From Meishania sp964351985 (GTDB lineage Bacteria > Bacteroidota > Bacteroidia > Flavobacteriales > Flavobacteriaceae): DNA of 64,000 nt. Position 1 is the stretch's first letter, and each line of letters starts with the position of its first letter. The notes beneath the pieces were generated by a model. The model was not told where the DNA came from. It made no database searches and worked only from the letters and a program-made list of their open reading frames with translations. The stretch is taken from assembly GCA_964351985.1 (NCBI GenBank), contig CAYGPR010000006.1:1-64000 (forward strand). Direction: 5' to 3'. Below, one piece after another: positions 8,892-18,762 of the stretch. Both the position numbers and the translations under genes were made by a program.

Positions 8892-10514
8892 ATGAATCAT
8901 CCCCACACGAAAATCATTAAATTGATTGTAATTTCTTTTGCCTTTACTCTAGCCTATTCTTGTAGTAAAGATTCCGACCTCTTAACTGACAGCGTCATAT
9001 CGGACGCCAAGGAAGAAAATCTTGTTGTACAGAATTATTTGGTCAACGACACTTACTTGACAAGACCTGGTGAGGCCATCGTTCTTGATGTACTTTCCAA
9101 CGACGTTTTTATTAATCCCGATAAGGTGAAAATTATAGAAACATCTGCTCCTGTAAATGGTGAGGTCATTATCATCGAAAACAAGACCATTCTTTATATC
9201 CCTAACAGCGCCGTCGTGAATGAAGAAAGTCTTACGGACGAAGAAACGGTAGCACAAGAATCTGAAGAAACTTCGGAAGAAAATACGAATACAGAAGAAG
9301 AAGCTACGGTTGAAGAAGAATCAGTTGTTGAAGAAGAACCGGTTGTTGAAGAGGCTGTCGAAGAAGCTCAAAGCACAGAAGAAGTAACTGATGACTTTAC
9401 ATATACCGTAGAGGTAGAAAATGAAGATGAGACGGTTACCGAACAAGTAGCTTCGGTTACCGTTACCGAGACCGAGCAGGCCGAAACAGGTCCGGCTTCT
9501 AATTTGGAAGAAGTAAATTATTGGAAAAACCAATTCGATTCATATTGGAACACCAACTCTTCACAAATTTCGCAATGGGCCGCAAGCCGCAACAAAAATC
9601 AAGAATATTATTTTTTCGGCTACTATATCGATGGTCTCATCAGCATATGGCGCGCAACGGGTGATAATTCATATCTTGATCGTGCCATAGGGCTTATCGA
9701 CCAAACCATGAACGATGCCGTAGATGTTGGCGGAGGTTATAGAGGTTGGCCTGCCAATGACGGACAGCAGTATGGCTTATGGGACAGTTACTATTGGAGA
9801 CATGTTGCTACGTTGACAAGAGTTCTATACCAATCGCCCAACCTGCGAAACAGTAACGGAAGTTACCAAAGTGCCTATGAACGATTGCTTAACTTTTCTG
9901 AAAGAAATATTTGGGAACGTTATGAATCTCAGGGTCAAGCTAATTTCTATAGAGTCAATACCCACATGGCCAGTCATTGGGCTCGAATCGGAATGGAGCT
10001 TTACATTATTACCGGAAAAAGCAAATACAAAGAAGTCTTTGATAACATCTCTTTTGGTACTATGCCTGGAAGGCCCTCGAACTTGAGGAACCAACTGAGA
10101 CAAAATTCAAGCGTTCCCTCTGCCTACACCTGGTCAGCGGAATGGACAGGAGGGGCCACGCAAGACGTAGATCATGCCGGAGCGATTGTAGGTTTTTGGG
10201 TGGTCGCACATGATAATGGTATGTATTGGAACTGGAATGATATGCAAGCCCTCATGTCTACCCTTGAACATGTTGTATGGAAAGAATCAGATGGTGAGTA
10301 TTTCAGCGAATATGTAGATGGTTCAGGCACAGGTTTGTTCGGCAGGCTTAATGGATGGCTTAGGCTGGGCAGATACAGTCAAAGAATACAAAATAGAATC
10401 AGAGATCAGTATGCAACCTCAAGAAATCTTTCATTCTATGGGCCACATGCACTAGGTATTGCCGGATTGAACGCCAGAATATTGTCGGATGGCAAGGCCG
10501 TTTATCCCGAATAA
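8892..10514 (+). CDS. Lipoprotein with cadherin-like domain and alpha/alpha-barrel-like C-terminal domain
   Basis: A 540-residue exported protein. The signal sequence ends at a possible lipobox AYSC (Cys24). Residues about 58-107 and 166-194 read as two halves of a cadherin-like (Big_9-type) domain: 'VLDVLSNDVF', 'APVNGEV', 'LYIPNS', then 'DDFTYTVEV' and 'ASVTVTETE'. An acidic stretch of mostly Glu, Val and Thr (about 111-165) splits them. From residue 208 a Trp/Tyr-rich helical domain follows, with 'YYFFGYYIDGLISIWRATG', 'WDSYYWRH', 'HMASHWARIGMELY', 'QDVDHAG' and 'FYGPHALGIAG'. This spacing suggests an (alpha/alpha)n toroid as in polysaccharide lyases and glycosidases, but I do not recognise a specific family. 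A polymer-trimming role is inference. A strong terminator follows. Confidence 0.8.
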   Translation: MNHPHTKIIKLIVISFAFTLAYSCSKDSDLLTDSVISDAKEENLVVQNYLVNDTYLTRPGEAIVLDVLSNDVFINPDKVKIIETSAPVNGEVIIIENKTILYIPNSAVVNEESLTDEETVAQESEETSEENTNTEEEATVEEESVVEEEPVVEEAVEEAQSTEEVTDDFTYTVEVENEDETVTEQVASVTVTETEQAETGPASNLEEVNYWKNQFDSYWNTNSSQISQWAASRNKNQEYYFFGYYIDGLISIWRATGDNSYLDRAIGLIDQTMNDAVDVGGGYRGWPANDGQQYGLWDSYYWRHVATLTRVLYQSPNLRNSNGSYQSAYERLLNFSERNIWERYESQGQANFYRVNTHMASHWARIGMELYIITGKSKYKEVFDNISFGTMPGRPSNLRNQLRQNSSVPSAYTWSAEWTGGATQDVDHAGAIVGFWVVAHDNGMYWNWNDMQALMSTLEHVVWKESDGEYFSEYVDGSGTGLFGRLNGWLRLGRYSQRIQNRIRDQYATSRNLSFYGPHALGIAGLNARILSDGKAVYPE

Positions 10515-10573
10515 CATGATGAATTACAACCCTGTCAGGTTTTTTAGAATTCGGCGGCTGGTTTAAAACTTTT

Positions 10574-10612
10574 GAAAACGGTAAGATCTGATGATCTTAC
10601 CGTTTTCTTTTT
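10574..10612 (+). terminator. Rho-independent terminator after the lipoprotein gene
   Basis: A perfect 15-bp stem (GAAAACGGTAAGATC at 10574-10588, GATCTTACCGTTTTC at 10593-10607) with a TGAT loop is followed by five T. It lies 59 bases after the stop codon. Confidence 0.95.
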
Positions 10613-10695
10613 ACGTATATAACCCATAAATTGCGTCGTAAGGTCGAGAAAGAATGAATCAGGTTTGAAATCAGCCTCCAGATATTTTTATTGAA

Positions 10696-12156
10696 ATGCT
10701 ATTTAATTCCCTTGATTTTGCAATCTTTTTACCTATTGTTTTTGCCATCTACTGGGCCTTACAAAAATCAGGAATTAAGCTTCAGAATTTATTGGTGGTC
10801 GTGGCAAGCTATATTTTTTATGGTTGGTGGGACTGGCATTTTCTTTTACTCATCTTCTTTAGCACCCTAATAGACTATTCAATAGGGCAAAAGCTAAGTG
10901 CCGAAGAAATGCCCAAGAAAAGAAAAATACTTTTATGGTGCAGTATATCGGTGAACCTGGGGGTTTTGGGTTTCTTCAAGTATTATAATTTTTTTCTCGA
11001 TAATTTCATTACCGCGTTTTCGTTTTTTGGCGCCGACATAAGTGCTTCATCTTTACATATTATTTTACCGGTCGGCATTAGCTTCTATACATTTCAAACC
11101 CTAAGTTATACCATCGATGTTTATCGACGTAAACTTGAACCTACAAATGATTTTATCGCTTTTGCGGCCTTTGTGAGTTTCTTTCCACAGTTGGTGGCAG
11201 GACCCATTGAACGCGCTTCACAATTTTTACCCCAATTTTCTAAAAAAAGAAAGTTTGAGTATGACAAAGCAGTCGATGGGATGCGCCAGATTTTATGGGG
11301 CCTATTCAAGAAAATGATAATCGCCGATAATTGCGCGATATATGCCAACCACATCTTCGAAAACTCGGCGGAGATGAACGGTAGCTCGTTGTTCTTAGGG
11401 GCACTCTTTTTTACATTTCAAATTTATGGCGACTTTTCGGGCTATTCCGATATTGCGATTGGCGTCTCACGACTATTCGGGTTCGACCTGATGCGAAATT
11501 TTGCCTTTCCGTATTTCTCAAGGGACATTTCCGAGTTCTGGAGAAGATGGCACATTTCACTCTCGACATGGTTTAAGGATTATCTATATATTCCTTTGGG
11601 CGGCAGTCGAAACGGAATGCTGATTTCGGTCCGAAATGTTTTAATAGTATTCATCGTAAGCGGATTCTGGCATGGTGCCAATTGGACATTTATAGCTTGG
11701 GGAGCATTACATGCATTTTATATTATTCCCTTTGTAATTCTGCGAAAGAACCGAGTGCATTTGCATATTGTGGCCAAAGGAAATGTATTTCCTTCAATAC
11801 GGGAAATTTTACAAATGGTCACGACGTTTGGCTTGGTCGTATTGGCATGGATTTTTTTTAGGGCCGAGAATGTCGGTCACGCGATTCAATATCTTTCAGC
11901 AATGCTCTCTCCTTCGTTTATTGCCCCCCCCCAATTCACCAATTCGGACAGAATGTTGTACGAAAGCCTCATTACCTCGCTAGCCATAGTTATTTTATTA
12001 GTCATCGAATGGCGTGGTAGAGATGAACAGCATGCGTTGTCCATTTTCGATAAAATTCGCTCAAAAGTGTATCGATGGTTTTTTTACATTGCTATCATCC
12101 TGACTATTATAATTCTCAAAGGCGACCCTCAACAATTTATTTATTTTCAATTCTAA
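10696..12156 (+). CDS. MBOAT-family O-acyltransferase (cassette 1)
   Basis: A 486-residue polytopic membrane protein of the AlgI/DltB-like MBOAT family, which passes acyl groups (usually acetyl) across the inner membrane to a polysaccharide. It starts with 'LFNSLDFAIFLPIVF', has 'LPVGISFYTFQTLSY' and 'AGPIERASQFLPQF', then the core 'IYGDFSGYSDIAIG', 'SEFWRRWHISLSTWF' (His near residue 288) and 'SGFWHGANWTFIAWG' (the MBOAT His near residue 325). A run of nine C at 11924-11932 lies in frame near the 3' end. Fourteen bases downstream is an SGNH-like protein, the usual partner. A close paralogue is encoded at 28989-30437 on the other strand. Confidence 0.94.
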   Translation: MLFNSLDFAIFLPIVFAIYWALQKSGIKLQNLLVVVASYIFYGWWDWHFLLLIFFSTLIDYSIGQKLSAEEMPKKRKILLWCSISVNLGVLGFFKYYNFFLDNFITAFSFFGADISASSLHIILPVGISFYTFQTLSYTIDVYRRKLEPTNDFIAFAAFVSFFPQLVAGPIERASQFLPQFSKKRKFEYDKAVDGMRQILWGLFKKMIIADNCAIYANHIFENSAEMNGSSLFLGALFFTFQIYGDFSGYSDIAIGVSRLFGFDLMRNFAFPYFSRDISEFWRRWHISLSTWFKDYLYIPLGGSRNGMLISVRNVLIVFIVSGFWHGANWTFIAWGALHAFYIIPFVILRKNRVHLHIVAKGNVFPSIREILQMVTTFGLVVLAWIFFRAENVGHAIQYLSAMLSPSFIAPPQFTNSDRMLYESLITSLAIVILLVIEWRGRDEQHALSIFDKIRSKVYRWFFYIAIILTIIILKGDPQQFIYFQF

Positions 12157-12170
12157 CTCACACAATATTC

Positions 12171-13178
12171 ATGCATAAATTCATTAAGAACATAATCCTG
12201 CTTGGCCTACTTTCGCTAGGCATATGCTATTTCTTGGATAAAATCGTTACCAAAGGGTTGAGAAAAAGTAATATGGTAATGTACGACAATCTTACCCAAT
12301 TGTTCCATGGTAAAATCAATGCCGACCTCATTGTAAATGGTAGTTCTAAGGCCTACGTTCAGGTCGATCCCCGAATTTTGGATTCGGCCCTAAGTTTAAA
12401 TTCTTTCAACCTAGGTCTCGATGGAAATAATTTTACAGCACAAAAAATGGTGTTTGATTTTTATAAAGAACATAACAAGAACCCGAAAATAGTAGTTCAG
12501 GTTGTGAGCAACGGAACTCTAACGACCACCGGGAACAACCTTTATAATCATATCAAATTCGCACCCTACCTCAATGAAGAAAAAATATATTCCACCACGA
12601 AGGGATATGATGATTTTTCGATATTGGACTATCATATACCAATGCTTAAATATGCTGAATATCCATTAGAAGTGGTCGATGGTTTTTTTAGTTATTTTAA
12701 TATACATTTCGCAACATCCCCTCTTTACAAGGGCTATCTAGCCAATGATATCCCTTGGGACGGTTCTTTTGAAAAATTCAAAGAAATCAACGGCGATGGT
12801 ATACGGTTCGAACTTGATAATAAATCCAGAGATTTATTCGAGGCCTTCATAGAAGAAGCTATTCGTAACAATATTAAAATGATACTGGTATATCCGCCAG
12901 TATATCATGAATTTCAAGGTTTTGTCAGAAATCGAGATGAAATAGTAGCATATTATGATATGATTTCACGGGAATATGATATTCCTTTTTTTGATTTTTC
13001 GCAAGATGAAATGGCATCTGAACGGATGTATTTTTATAATTCACAACATTTGAATAAAACAGGGGCCGATTTATTCACTAAAAAATTAAGCGAAAAAATT
13101 AAGACCGTCATCCAAAATTACCCTTCGTTAGACCATACCGAAATCCTCATCGATTCAACTGCTGATCGTAAACAATAA
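12171..13178 (+). CDS. SGNH-like O-acylation partner protein (cassette 1)
   Basis: A 335-residue protein with an N-terminal membrane anchor or signal ('FIKNIILLGLLSLGICYFL') and a periplasmic domain. 'DLIVNGSSKAYVQVDP' sits where the SGNH nucleophile block (GDS-like) is expected and 'NSQHLNKTGADLF' where the C-terminal DxxH block is expected, with Asn replacing the usual Asp. I chose ATG 12171, 14 bases after the MBOAT stop, over an upstream in-frame ATG at 12075, because the earlier start overlaps the MBOAT gene and lacks a membrane-anchor start. By analogy with AlgJ/AlgX-type partners it may move acyl groups onto the polymer in the periplasm. The weak catalytic motifs leave activity uncertain. 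Confidence 0.8.
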   Translation: MHKFIKNIILLGLLSLGICYFLDKIVTKGLRKSNMVMYDNLTQLFHGKINADLIVNGSSKAYVQVDPRILDSALSLNSFNLGLDGNNFTAQKMVFDFYKEHNKNPKIVVQVVSNGTLTTTGNNLYNHIKFAPYLNEEKIYSTTKGYDDFSILDYHIPMLKYAEYPLEVVDGFFSYFNIHFATSPLYKGYLANDIPWDGSFEKFKEINGDGIRFELDNKSRDLFEAFIEEAIRNNIKMILVYPPVYHEFQGFVRNRDEIVAYYDMISREYDIPFFDFSQDEMASERMYFYNSQHLNKTGADLFTKKLSEKIKTVIQNYPSLDHTEILIDSTADRKQ

Positions 13179-13379
13179 ATACATAATTTTTTTGTTCTTA
13201 ATACGAAAAACGTCTTATATTTCTCATTTGAGAATTTCATGGATTTATTGCTAATTTCACGTGAGCATTTATTCCATCAAATCTATTTTGGTTAATATTG
13301 TTCAGGAATTTCATACAATGTTTAATGTCATTTTTTTGGAAATCATAAACAAGCAAAAGTACCATATTCAACAAAATTA

Positions 13380-14630
13380 ATGACCAAATTAAAAACTACC
13401 CCCCTAAGTGATGCGCCGAAAGGAAACCTTTTATTAGGTATTCTTATCATTGTAACGATTATTTTTTTGTTGGCCTTTGGCCCTTATTTTAATCTTGAAA
13501 AGGTTACTACCTTCGTTCTTTTACCGATTTTATTCGTGATTTCTTTATTTATCGAGTTGCCCAAGACAAAGGGCAACAAAAGAGAACTTTTGGTACTTGC
13601 CCTCATATTGGTACTTAGTCTTTTTTCTGTTTTTAACTACATTGATTACGATTTGTTGATTCAGGGGTTTAGTGGCCTTGCAGGTGCTGTGGTCGCCGCC
13701 TACATTCCCTTGGCCCTAAATAAAAAGAAAAATTATTTTTTCTACTTCCATGTGGGCTATATTATTGCCATAATTATTCTCATCTATATTATGTATATTG
13801 AAAAAGATTTTACTTTTTCAAATTTCGCCTCTAGCTCGGGAGACCGAGATCGTTTTCTTTTGAACGCAAATAGCTATTCTTACTATAGTTTCTTTGCCAA
13901 TTTTTCATTGTTCTATCTGCATCAACGTTATAGAAACGCCTTGCTGGTGGGCTTGTTGGTCGCACTTCCCGTACTATTCTTGATTGTAGGATTCGTTACC
14001 CAATCTCGTTCAGCGTTACTGCTTATCGTGGCAAGTAACATATGCTATTGGTTTTTTATTCATAAGGTCGAAAGCAAGAATATTTTTATTAAACCTGCTC
14101 GATTTCTTATGGTCATAGGAGCTTTTTATATTTTGGCCACTCAATTTATTGCAATATATGAGGAATCGAATATTAAGAGTAGAGTAGAAAGTTCAGTTTC
14201 GAAAAAAGAAAGCCGAGAAATTTTAGTTGAAGAAAGTATAGATGCTTTTCTTCAAAACCCGATGCTTGGGGTGGGGCTTGGTCAAGTACGCTTTTATACC
14301 TCGGCCCGTCAATTTTCGCACAACTCCTATGTAGAAATCTTAGCGGAGCAAGGGATATTTGGAGGTGTACTTTTACTTTTTCTATTTGCTATCCCTTTTA
14401 GAAATGCTTGGTCGATGTGGAAAAAAGATAAAAAAAATAGAATTATCAAGATCAATATATTGTTTCTCTTGATGTTCTACGTGTACAATAATTTCTATCC
14501 CTTTTACAAATTCTCGTTCTCGACGTTGTATTTCTTTATGGTTATTTCAATGAACTATCGCGTAATGGCCCAGTTCACACAAAAAAGCTTAGAATCGATT
14601 CAGAAAAAAGAACCTATTTTTGAATCCTAG
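13380..14630 (+). CDS. O-antigen ligase/polymerase-family protein (Wzy-like)
   Basis: A 416-residue polytopic inner-membrane protein. About ten or more hydrophobic segments can be seen, with a larger periplasmic loop between 'ESNIKSRVESSVSKKESRE' and 'HNSYVEILAEQGIFGGVLL'. The 'NPMLGVGLGQVRF ... SHNSYVEILAEQG' motif is the hallmark of the Wzy_C / O-antigen ligase superfamily, and 'QSRSALLLIVA' fits the conserved Arg segment. In a Wzy-dependent pathway it would polymerise lipid-linked repeat units in the periplasm. It is the only polymerase candidate in the window. A 201-base AT-rich spacer precedes it, so it may have its own promoter. Confidence 0.88.
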   Translation: MTKLKTTPLSDAPKGNLLLGILIIVTIIFLLAFGPYFNLEKVTTFVLLPILFVISLFIELPKTKGNKRELLVLALILVLSLFSVFNYIDYDLLIQGFSGLAGAVVAAYIPLALNKKKNYFFYFHVGYIIAIIILIYIMYIEKDFTFSNFASSSGDRDRFLLNANSYSYYSFFANFSLFYLHQRYRNALLVGLLVALPVLFLIVGFVTQSRSALLLIVASNICYWFFIHKVESKNIFIKPARFLMVIGAFYILATQFIAIYEESNIKSRVESSVSKKESREILVEESIDAFLQNPMLGVGLGQVRFYTSARQFSHNSYVEILAEQGIFGGVLLLFLFAIPFRNAWSMWKKDKKNRIIKINILFLLMFYVYNNFYPFYKFSFSTLYFFMVISMNYRVMAQFTQKSLESIQKKEPIFES

Positions 14631-14697
14631 GGTACCCGTATAAGTCTACGATGTAGCCTAATCGTCATCTTGTACTTCCATACTTTCATAAAACCGT

Positions 14698-15792
14698 ATG
14701 TCTAAAAAAAATATAGCATTCCTGTTGACCAAGGTAGAAACTATCGGAGGCATATCAAGAGCGGTTTCTGTGGTTACCAATGCACTTTGTGAAAGTAATT
14801 TATTCAACGTTCATATTATCGGTTTTCAAAAACACCAAGATTCACCCTATGGTTGGCACAAGAATCTGACTTTTCATAATCTTATACCTGAGGAGCGAAT
14901 TTCGATGAAGAAAGGAATCTTTAGAGCAGTTCCCAAACTGAGGAAAGTATTACAAGATAACGACATCGATGTTTTGGTCAGCTGCGGCGATCTTGTCGGT
15001 ATTTTAGGTGCCTTATCCACTAGGTTCAAGAAAACCAAGTTCGTTTTTTGGTCACATTCAAGTTTTAAGGCTCCCGTACTGAACAAGTTCAAAGACTTTA
15101 GCGAGCAATTTACCGCTAGATTCGCCGATGTCGTTATCAGCTTAACGAAGGCAGATCAGCAGAATTACAGCAATGAGACCAAGGCTAAAAGAGTGGTTCA
15201 AATTTACAACCCGGTCGACCCCAAACTGCTTGAAATTGACCGAAAATATAATCCCTCTTCAAAAAAAATAATCAGTGTAGGCCGATTGGACTACCCAAAG
15301 AACTTTTTATTATTGGTCGATGTGGCCAAAATTGTTTTGGAGAAAAACCCCCATTATAAATGGCATATCTATGGCATTGGAGATGATGAGAAAGAAATCA
15401 GGGAGAAAATAGAAAAAAATGGTCTTGAGGGTAAACTGGAACTAATGGGGTTATCGAACGACCTATACTACGTAATAAATGAATATGGCCTTATGGTGAT
15501 GACCTCCCGTTTTGAAGGTTTTCCGATGAGCCTAATCGAAGGTATGGCCTGTAAACTACCTTTAATAAGCTTTAATATCGCTACCGGCCCCAATGAAATA
15601 ATAAAAAACGGAGATAACGGCTACCTTATTGAACCTCTGAATATCGTAGAAATGGCATCTTGTATCGATGAACTCATAAAAAATACCGAAAAAAGAGTTG
15701 CTTTTTCTCAAGCCCAAGATAGATTTCTACCTGAATTCGAAATGCCCAAAATCAGACAAATCTGGATTGAACTCTTCGATTCACTTGAGTGA
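14698..15792 (+). CDS. GT4-family glycosyltransferase (paralogue A)
   Basis: A 364-residue GT-B glycosyltransferase. The N-terminal acceptor domain starts 'IAFLLTKVETIGGISRAV'; the donor domain holds 'ISVGRLDYPKNFLLLV', 'WHIYGIGD' and the EX7E motif in 'SRFEGFPMSLIEGMACKLP', followed by 'GPNEIIKNGDNGYLI'. These features resemble PglH/EpsF-type retaining transferases that build polysaccharide repeat units. It is clearly related over its whole length to the transferase at 25604-26710 (shared 'KKGIF', 'VVQIYNP', 'GPNEII'), so one arose from the other. Donor sugar unknown. Confidence 0.92.
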   Translation: MSKKNIAFLLTKVETIGGISRAVSVVTNALCESNLFNVHIIGFQKHQDSPYGWHKNLTFHNLIPEERISMKKGIFRAVPKLRKVLQDNDIDVLVSCGDLVGILGALSTRFKKTKFVFWSHSSFKAPVLNKFKDFSEQFTARFADVVISLTKADQQNYSNETKAKRVVQIYNPVDPKLLEIDRKYNPSSKKIISVGRLDYPKNFLLLVDVAKIVLEKNPHYKWHIYGIGDDEKEIREKIEKNGLEGKLELMGLSNDLYYVINEYGLMVMTSRFEGFPMSLIEGMACKLPLISFNIATGPNEIIKNGDNGYLIEPLNIVEMASCIDELIKNTEKRVAFSQAQDRFLPEFEMPKIRQIWIELFDSLE

Positions 15793-16023
15793 GATCCCTA
15801 TTAGGTACTTCCTTACATTTCAGTATTGAATCATGAATTACTTCCTTCTTTAAAATATCCATTATTTTTCTCCGTTAAGACACCACACGATAGACAATTA
15901 AAATGAAGATTCATTACCATTTTACTCTTTTTATCCATAGAAGCCGCAAGTCGTCCTTAAAATATCGCAGTTAAATTCAAGACCCATATATTTGCAGGCG
16001 TTCCCCAAGAACCGTGAACACGT

Positions 16024-17235
16024 ATGAAAATACTCTACATACATCAATATTTCAGAACGCCTTATGAACCAGGGGGTACCCGTTCGTACTGGATCAGTCA
16101 GGAATTGATCAAAGCGGGTCATGAAGTCATTATGTTGACCACGTCTGAAAAAAAGATGGAGACCGAAATAGAACGAACAACCATTGACGGTATCAAGGTT
16201 ATCTATGTGAACGTACCTTACCATAATGCTATGGGGGTGCTCAGACGTTTTTTTTCTTTTGTTAGATTCATGCTCAAATCCCTGACCATTGCATGGAAAG
16301 AAAATAATATTGACCTCGTTATTGCCACTTCGACCCCACTGACGGTAGGTTTCCCTGCCTTAGTGTTGAAAAAAATAAAAGGAATTCCTTATATATTTGA
16401 GGTCCGTGATCTATGGCCCGAAGTACCCATTCAAATGGGCGCTCTAAAAAACCGATTTCTCATCGGTCTGGCAAGATGGTTCGAAAGAAGTGTTTATAAT
16501 AATGCGAAGCATATTATAGCGTTGTCACCGGGTATGCGCGACGGTGTACTTGATCAAAAAATAAAGGAAGAAAAAGTATCCATGATTCCCAACATGAGTA
16601 AAATCGATGCTTTTTGGCCGCGGGAAAAAGATGTTGACCTGATGCAAGAAATGGGGCTCAAGCGTGACTCGTTCAAAGTGGTTTATTTTGGTGCCATGGG
16701 TGCTGCAAACGCCATGGAATACATATATGAAGCCACAAAACAATTACGGAACGACGACGATATAGAGTTTTTATTTATGGGTAGTGGGTTCTGGGAGCCT
16801 AAACTTCGTAAGATTTCCCATGAAGATGGGCTTACGCATTTACATTTTTTCGGTAACATAGCTATGGATAGGCTTTCGAAGATCGTGAACTTTAGCGATG
16901 TCTCGTTGGTTACGTTTTCGAACCTCCCCATTTTATCGACCAATTCACCCAATAAGTTGTTCGATTCGTTGTCAGCGGGCAAGGCGATTATCGTCAACTC
17001 CCCCGGCTGGACCAAAACCATGGTGGAAGAACACAATTGTGGAGTCTACGTCGATGGAGAAAATCCAGATGATATGGTACAGAAGATCAGATTCTTGAAA
17101 AAAAACCCGGAAATAATTGCCGATATGGGCAAGAATGCCCGAATCTTGGCAGAGACCGAATACGACAAATCCATATTGTGCAAAAAATTTGTGGACGTAA
17201 TCGATTCCCTAAATTTAAAATCAAGTTCAAAATAA
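16024..17235 (+). CDS. WbuB-like GT4 glycosyltransferase
   Basis: A 403-residue glycosyltransferase resembling WbuB, which in E. coli is thought to transfer N-acetyl-L-fucosamine. It opens with 'KILYIHQYFRTPYEPGGTRS', continues with 'EVRDLWPEVPIQMGAL' and 'ALSPGMRDGV', and ends with 'STNSPNKLFDSLSAGKAII', the WbuB form of the donor-site motif. The start codon lies 30 bases after a TATATTTG sequence (15987-15994) that could be a -7 box. The similarity suggests an amino- or deoxy-sugar donor; that is an inference from family resemblance only. Confidence 0.9.
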   Translation: MKILYIHQYFRTPYEPGGTRSYWISQELIKAGHEVIMLTTSEKKMETEIERTTIDGIKVIYVNVPYHNAMGVLRRFFSFVRFMLKSLTIAWKENNIDLVIATSTPLTVGFPALVLKKIKGIPYIFEVRDLWPEVPIQMGALKNRFLIGLARWFERSVYNNAKHIIALSPGMRDGVLDQKIKEEKVSMIPNMSKIDAFWPREKDVDLMQEMGLKRDSFKVVYFGAMGAANAMEYIYEATKQLRNDDDIEFLFMGSGFWEPKLRKISHEDGLTHLHFFGNIAMDRLSKIVNFSDVSLVTFSNLPILSTNSPNKLFDSLSAGKAIIVNSPGWTKTMVEEHNCGVYVDGENPDDMVQKIRFLKKNPEIIADMGKNARILAETEYDKSILCKKFVDVIDSLNLKSSSK

Positions 17236-17316
17236 AAATAGTTCGGTACCGTTCTAGAACATGCGGCATGTAAGGCTTTAAAAACGATGACTTAAGACAT
17301 GTCCACGTTAACGGCC

Positions 17317-18504
17317 ATGAAACCAATTAAACTTACCTTTTTTTCAAATTTTCTTAATCATCACCAAAAGCCTTTATGTGATCGATTCCAGCAACTGCTA
17401 GGAAATAATTTCAAATTCGTTTCCACGATGAAAATGCCAAGTAGGTTCGTAGAATCCGGTTATTCTGATTTTTCCGATGTTACATATAATCTCAATGCTT
17501 ACGAGAGTGCAACAGCGAAAAAAGAAGCAATAATGCTGGGCTTGACCTCAGATGTGGTAATATCCGGATCTGCGCCTGAGCTGTTTTTAAAAAAAAGATT
17601 CAAGGCGAACAAATTGACTTTTCGCTATGGCGAGCGTGACTTTAAAAAAGGAGAATATCAAAAATTCGATCTTCGCCGTATCGTATGGTACCTTTATCTT
17701 CACACAAGACTTCGAAATCGCAACGTGTACATGCTCTGTAACAGTGCTTTTAAACCAAACGATATGAAATGGGTATATGCCTACCCTGATAAAATGTTCA
17801 AATGGGGATATTTTCCAAAAGTTGATTCCTTGGATATCGAAGGAATATTGCAGGAAAAAAGAGGGGTTACCGTCAAATTATTATATGTGTCTCGTTTAAT
17901 AAAATGGAAACAGCCCAATTTGGTTATCACGATGGCCGATTTACTGAAGAAAAAAGGTTGTGAATTTACACTTGATATCATAGGTTCGGGTAGTCTAGAG
18001 GATGAGATGAAATCGCAGGTCTCAAATCTTGACCTAAATGATTGCGTTACTTTTATAGGCAACATGCCAAATGAAAATGTGCTTCAATTGATGCAAAGTT
18101 CGAACATTTGCATTTTTGCAAGCAATAGAAATGAGGGCTGGGGAGCTATAACAAATGAAGCCATGGCAAATGGCTGCACTATAGTGGCTAGCAATGAAAT
18201 AGGGTCTGCGCCCTATCTTATCAAGAACAATGTCAACGGATTGGTATTCGAATCTAAGAATTCGCAAGATCTTTTTGAAAAGGTTCAAAAACTTATCGCG
18301 GACAGAAACTTATCTGAAACTCTTGCTCGTAGAGCCTATCAGACCATTCTAACCAATTGGTCGCCCGAAAATGCAGCACAACGATTTATAGAACTTTCGC
18401 TAGGTCTTTTGAAAGGTGAGCAATTGAAAATGGACGAAGGGCCATGCAGTAAAGCGGAAGCCACACCTTATGATTGGTATTTGAAAAACAAGGAAACAAT
18501 TTGA
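17317..18504 (+). CDS. Glycosyltransferase, GT4-like
   Basis: A GT-B glycosyltransferase of about 395 residues. It has 'IKLTFFSNFLNHHQKPLC' at the N-terminus, 'LYVSRLIKWKQPNLVI' and 'DIIGSGSLEDEM' in the donor domain, and EX7E in 'NEGWGAITNEAMANGC', followed by 'NEIGSAPYLIKN'. I prefer ATG 17317 because the first strand then starts at residue 4; another in-frame ATG lies at 17299. The N-terminal half is less typical of GT4 than those of its neighbours. It is one of four consecutive plus-strand transferases. Donor and acceptor unknown. Confidence 0.87.
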   Translation: MKPIKLTFFSNFLNHHQKPLCDRFQQLLGNNFKFVSTMKMPSRFVESGYSDFSDVTYNLNAYESATAKKEAIMLGLTSDVVISGSAPELFLKKRFKANKLTFRYGERDFKKGEYQKFDLRRIVWYLYLHTRLRNRNVYMLCNSAFKPNDMKWVYAYPDKMFKWGYFPKVDSLDIEGILQEKRGVTVKLLYVSRLIKWKQPNLVITMADLLKKKGCEFTLDIIGSGSLEDEMKSQVSNLDLNDCVTFIGNMPNENVLQLMQSSNICIFASNRNEGWGAITNEAMANGCTIVASNEIGSAPYLIKNNVNGLVFESKNSQDLFEKVQKLIADRNLSETLARRAYQTILTNWSPENAAQRFIELSLGLLKGEQLKMDEGPCSKAEATPYDWYLKNKETI

Positions 18505-18762
18505 AAAATTTCTAGATCAAGATATAACTTGTCCTTTTAGCGTGGATTGCGGAAAGAAATTTATCGTTTTTCTTAACTCCCGCTATCCATACAAGCACTT
18601 TTTTCGAATTCTAGCAATAATTCAATCATACTTTTGTCTTTAAACAAAAAATCATCACCTTTGGTCTATAATGCCCCTCCATCTACATTTGAATATACTT
18701 ACTTTGTGCTAGCAAGGTAAATTAAAGATTCCCCGACCAACCTTAAACAGCAAATACCTACA

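Noticed and set aside
12075..12170. Upstream ATG start for the SGNH-like protein
   Set aside because: It would overlap the MBOAT gene by 82 bases and add 32 residues unrelated to a signal or anchor; ATG 12171 gives a standard N-terminus.
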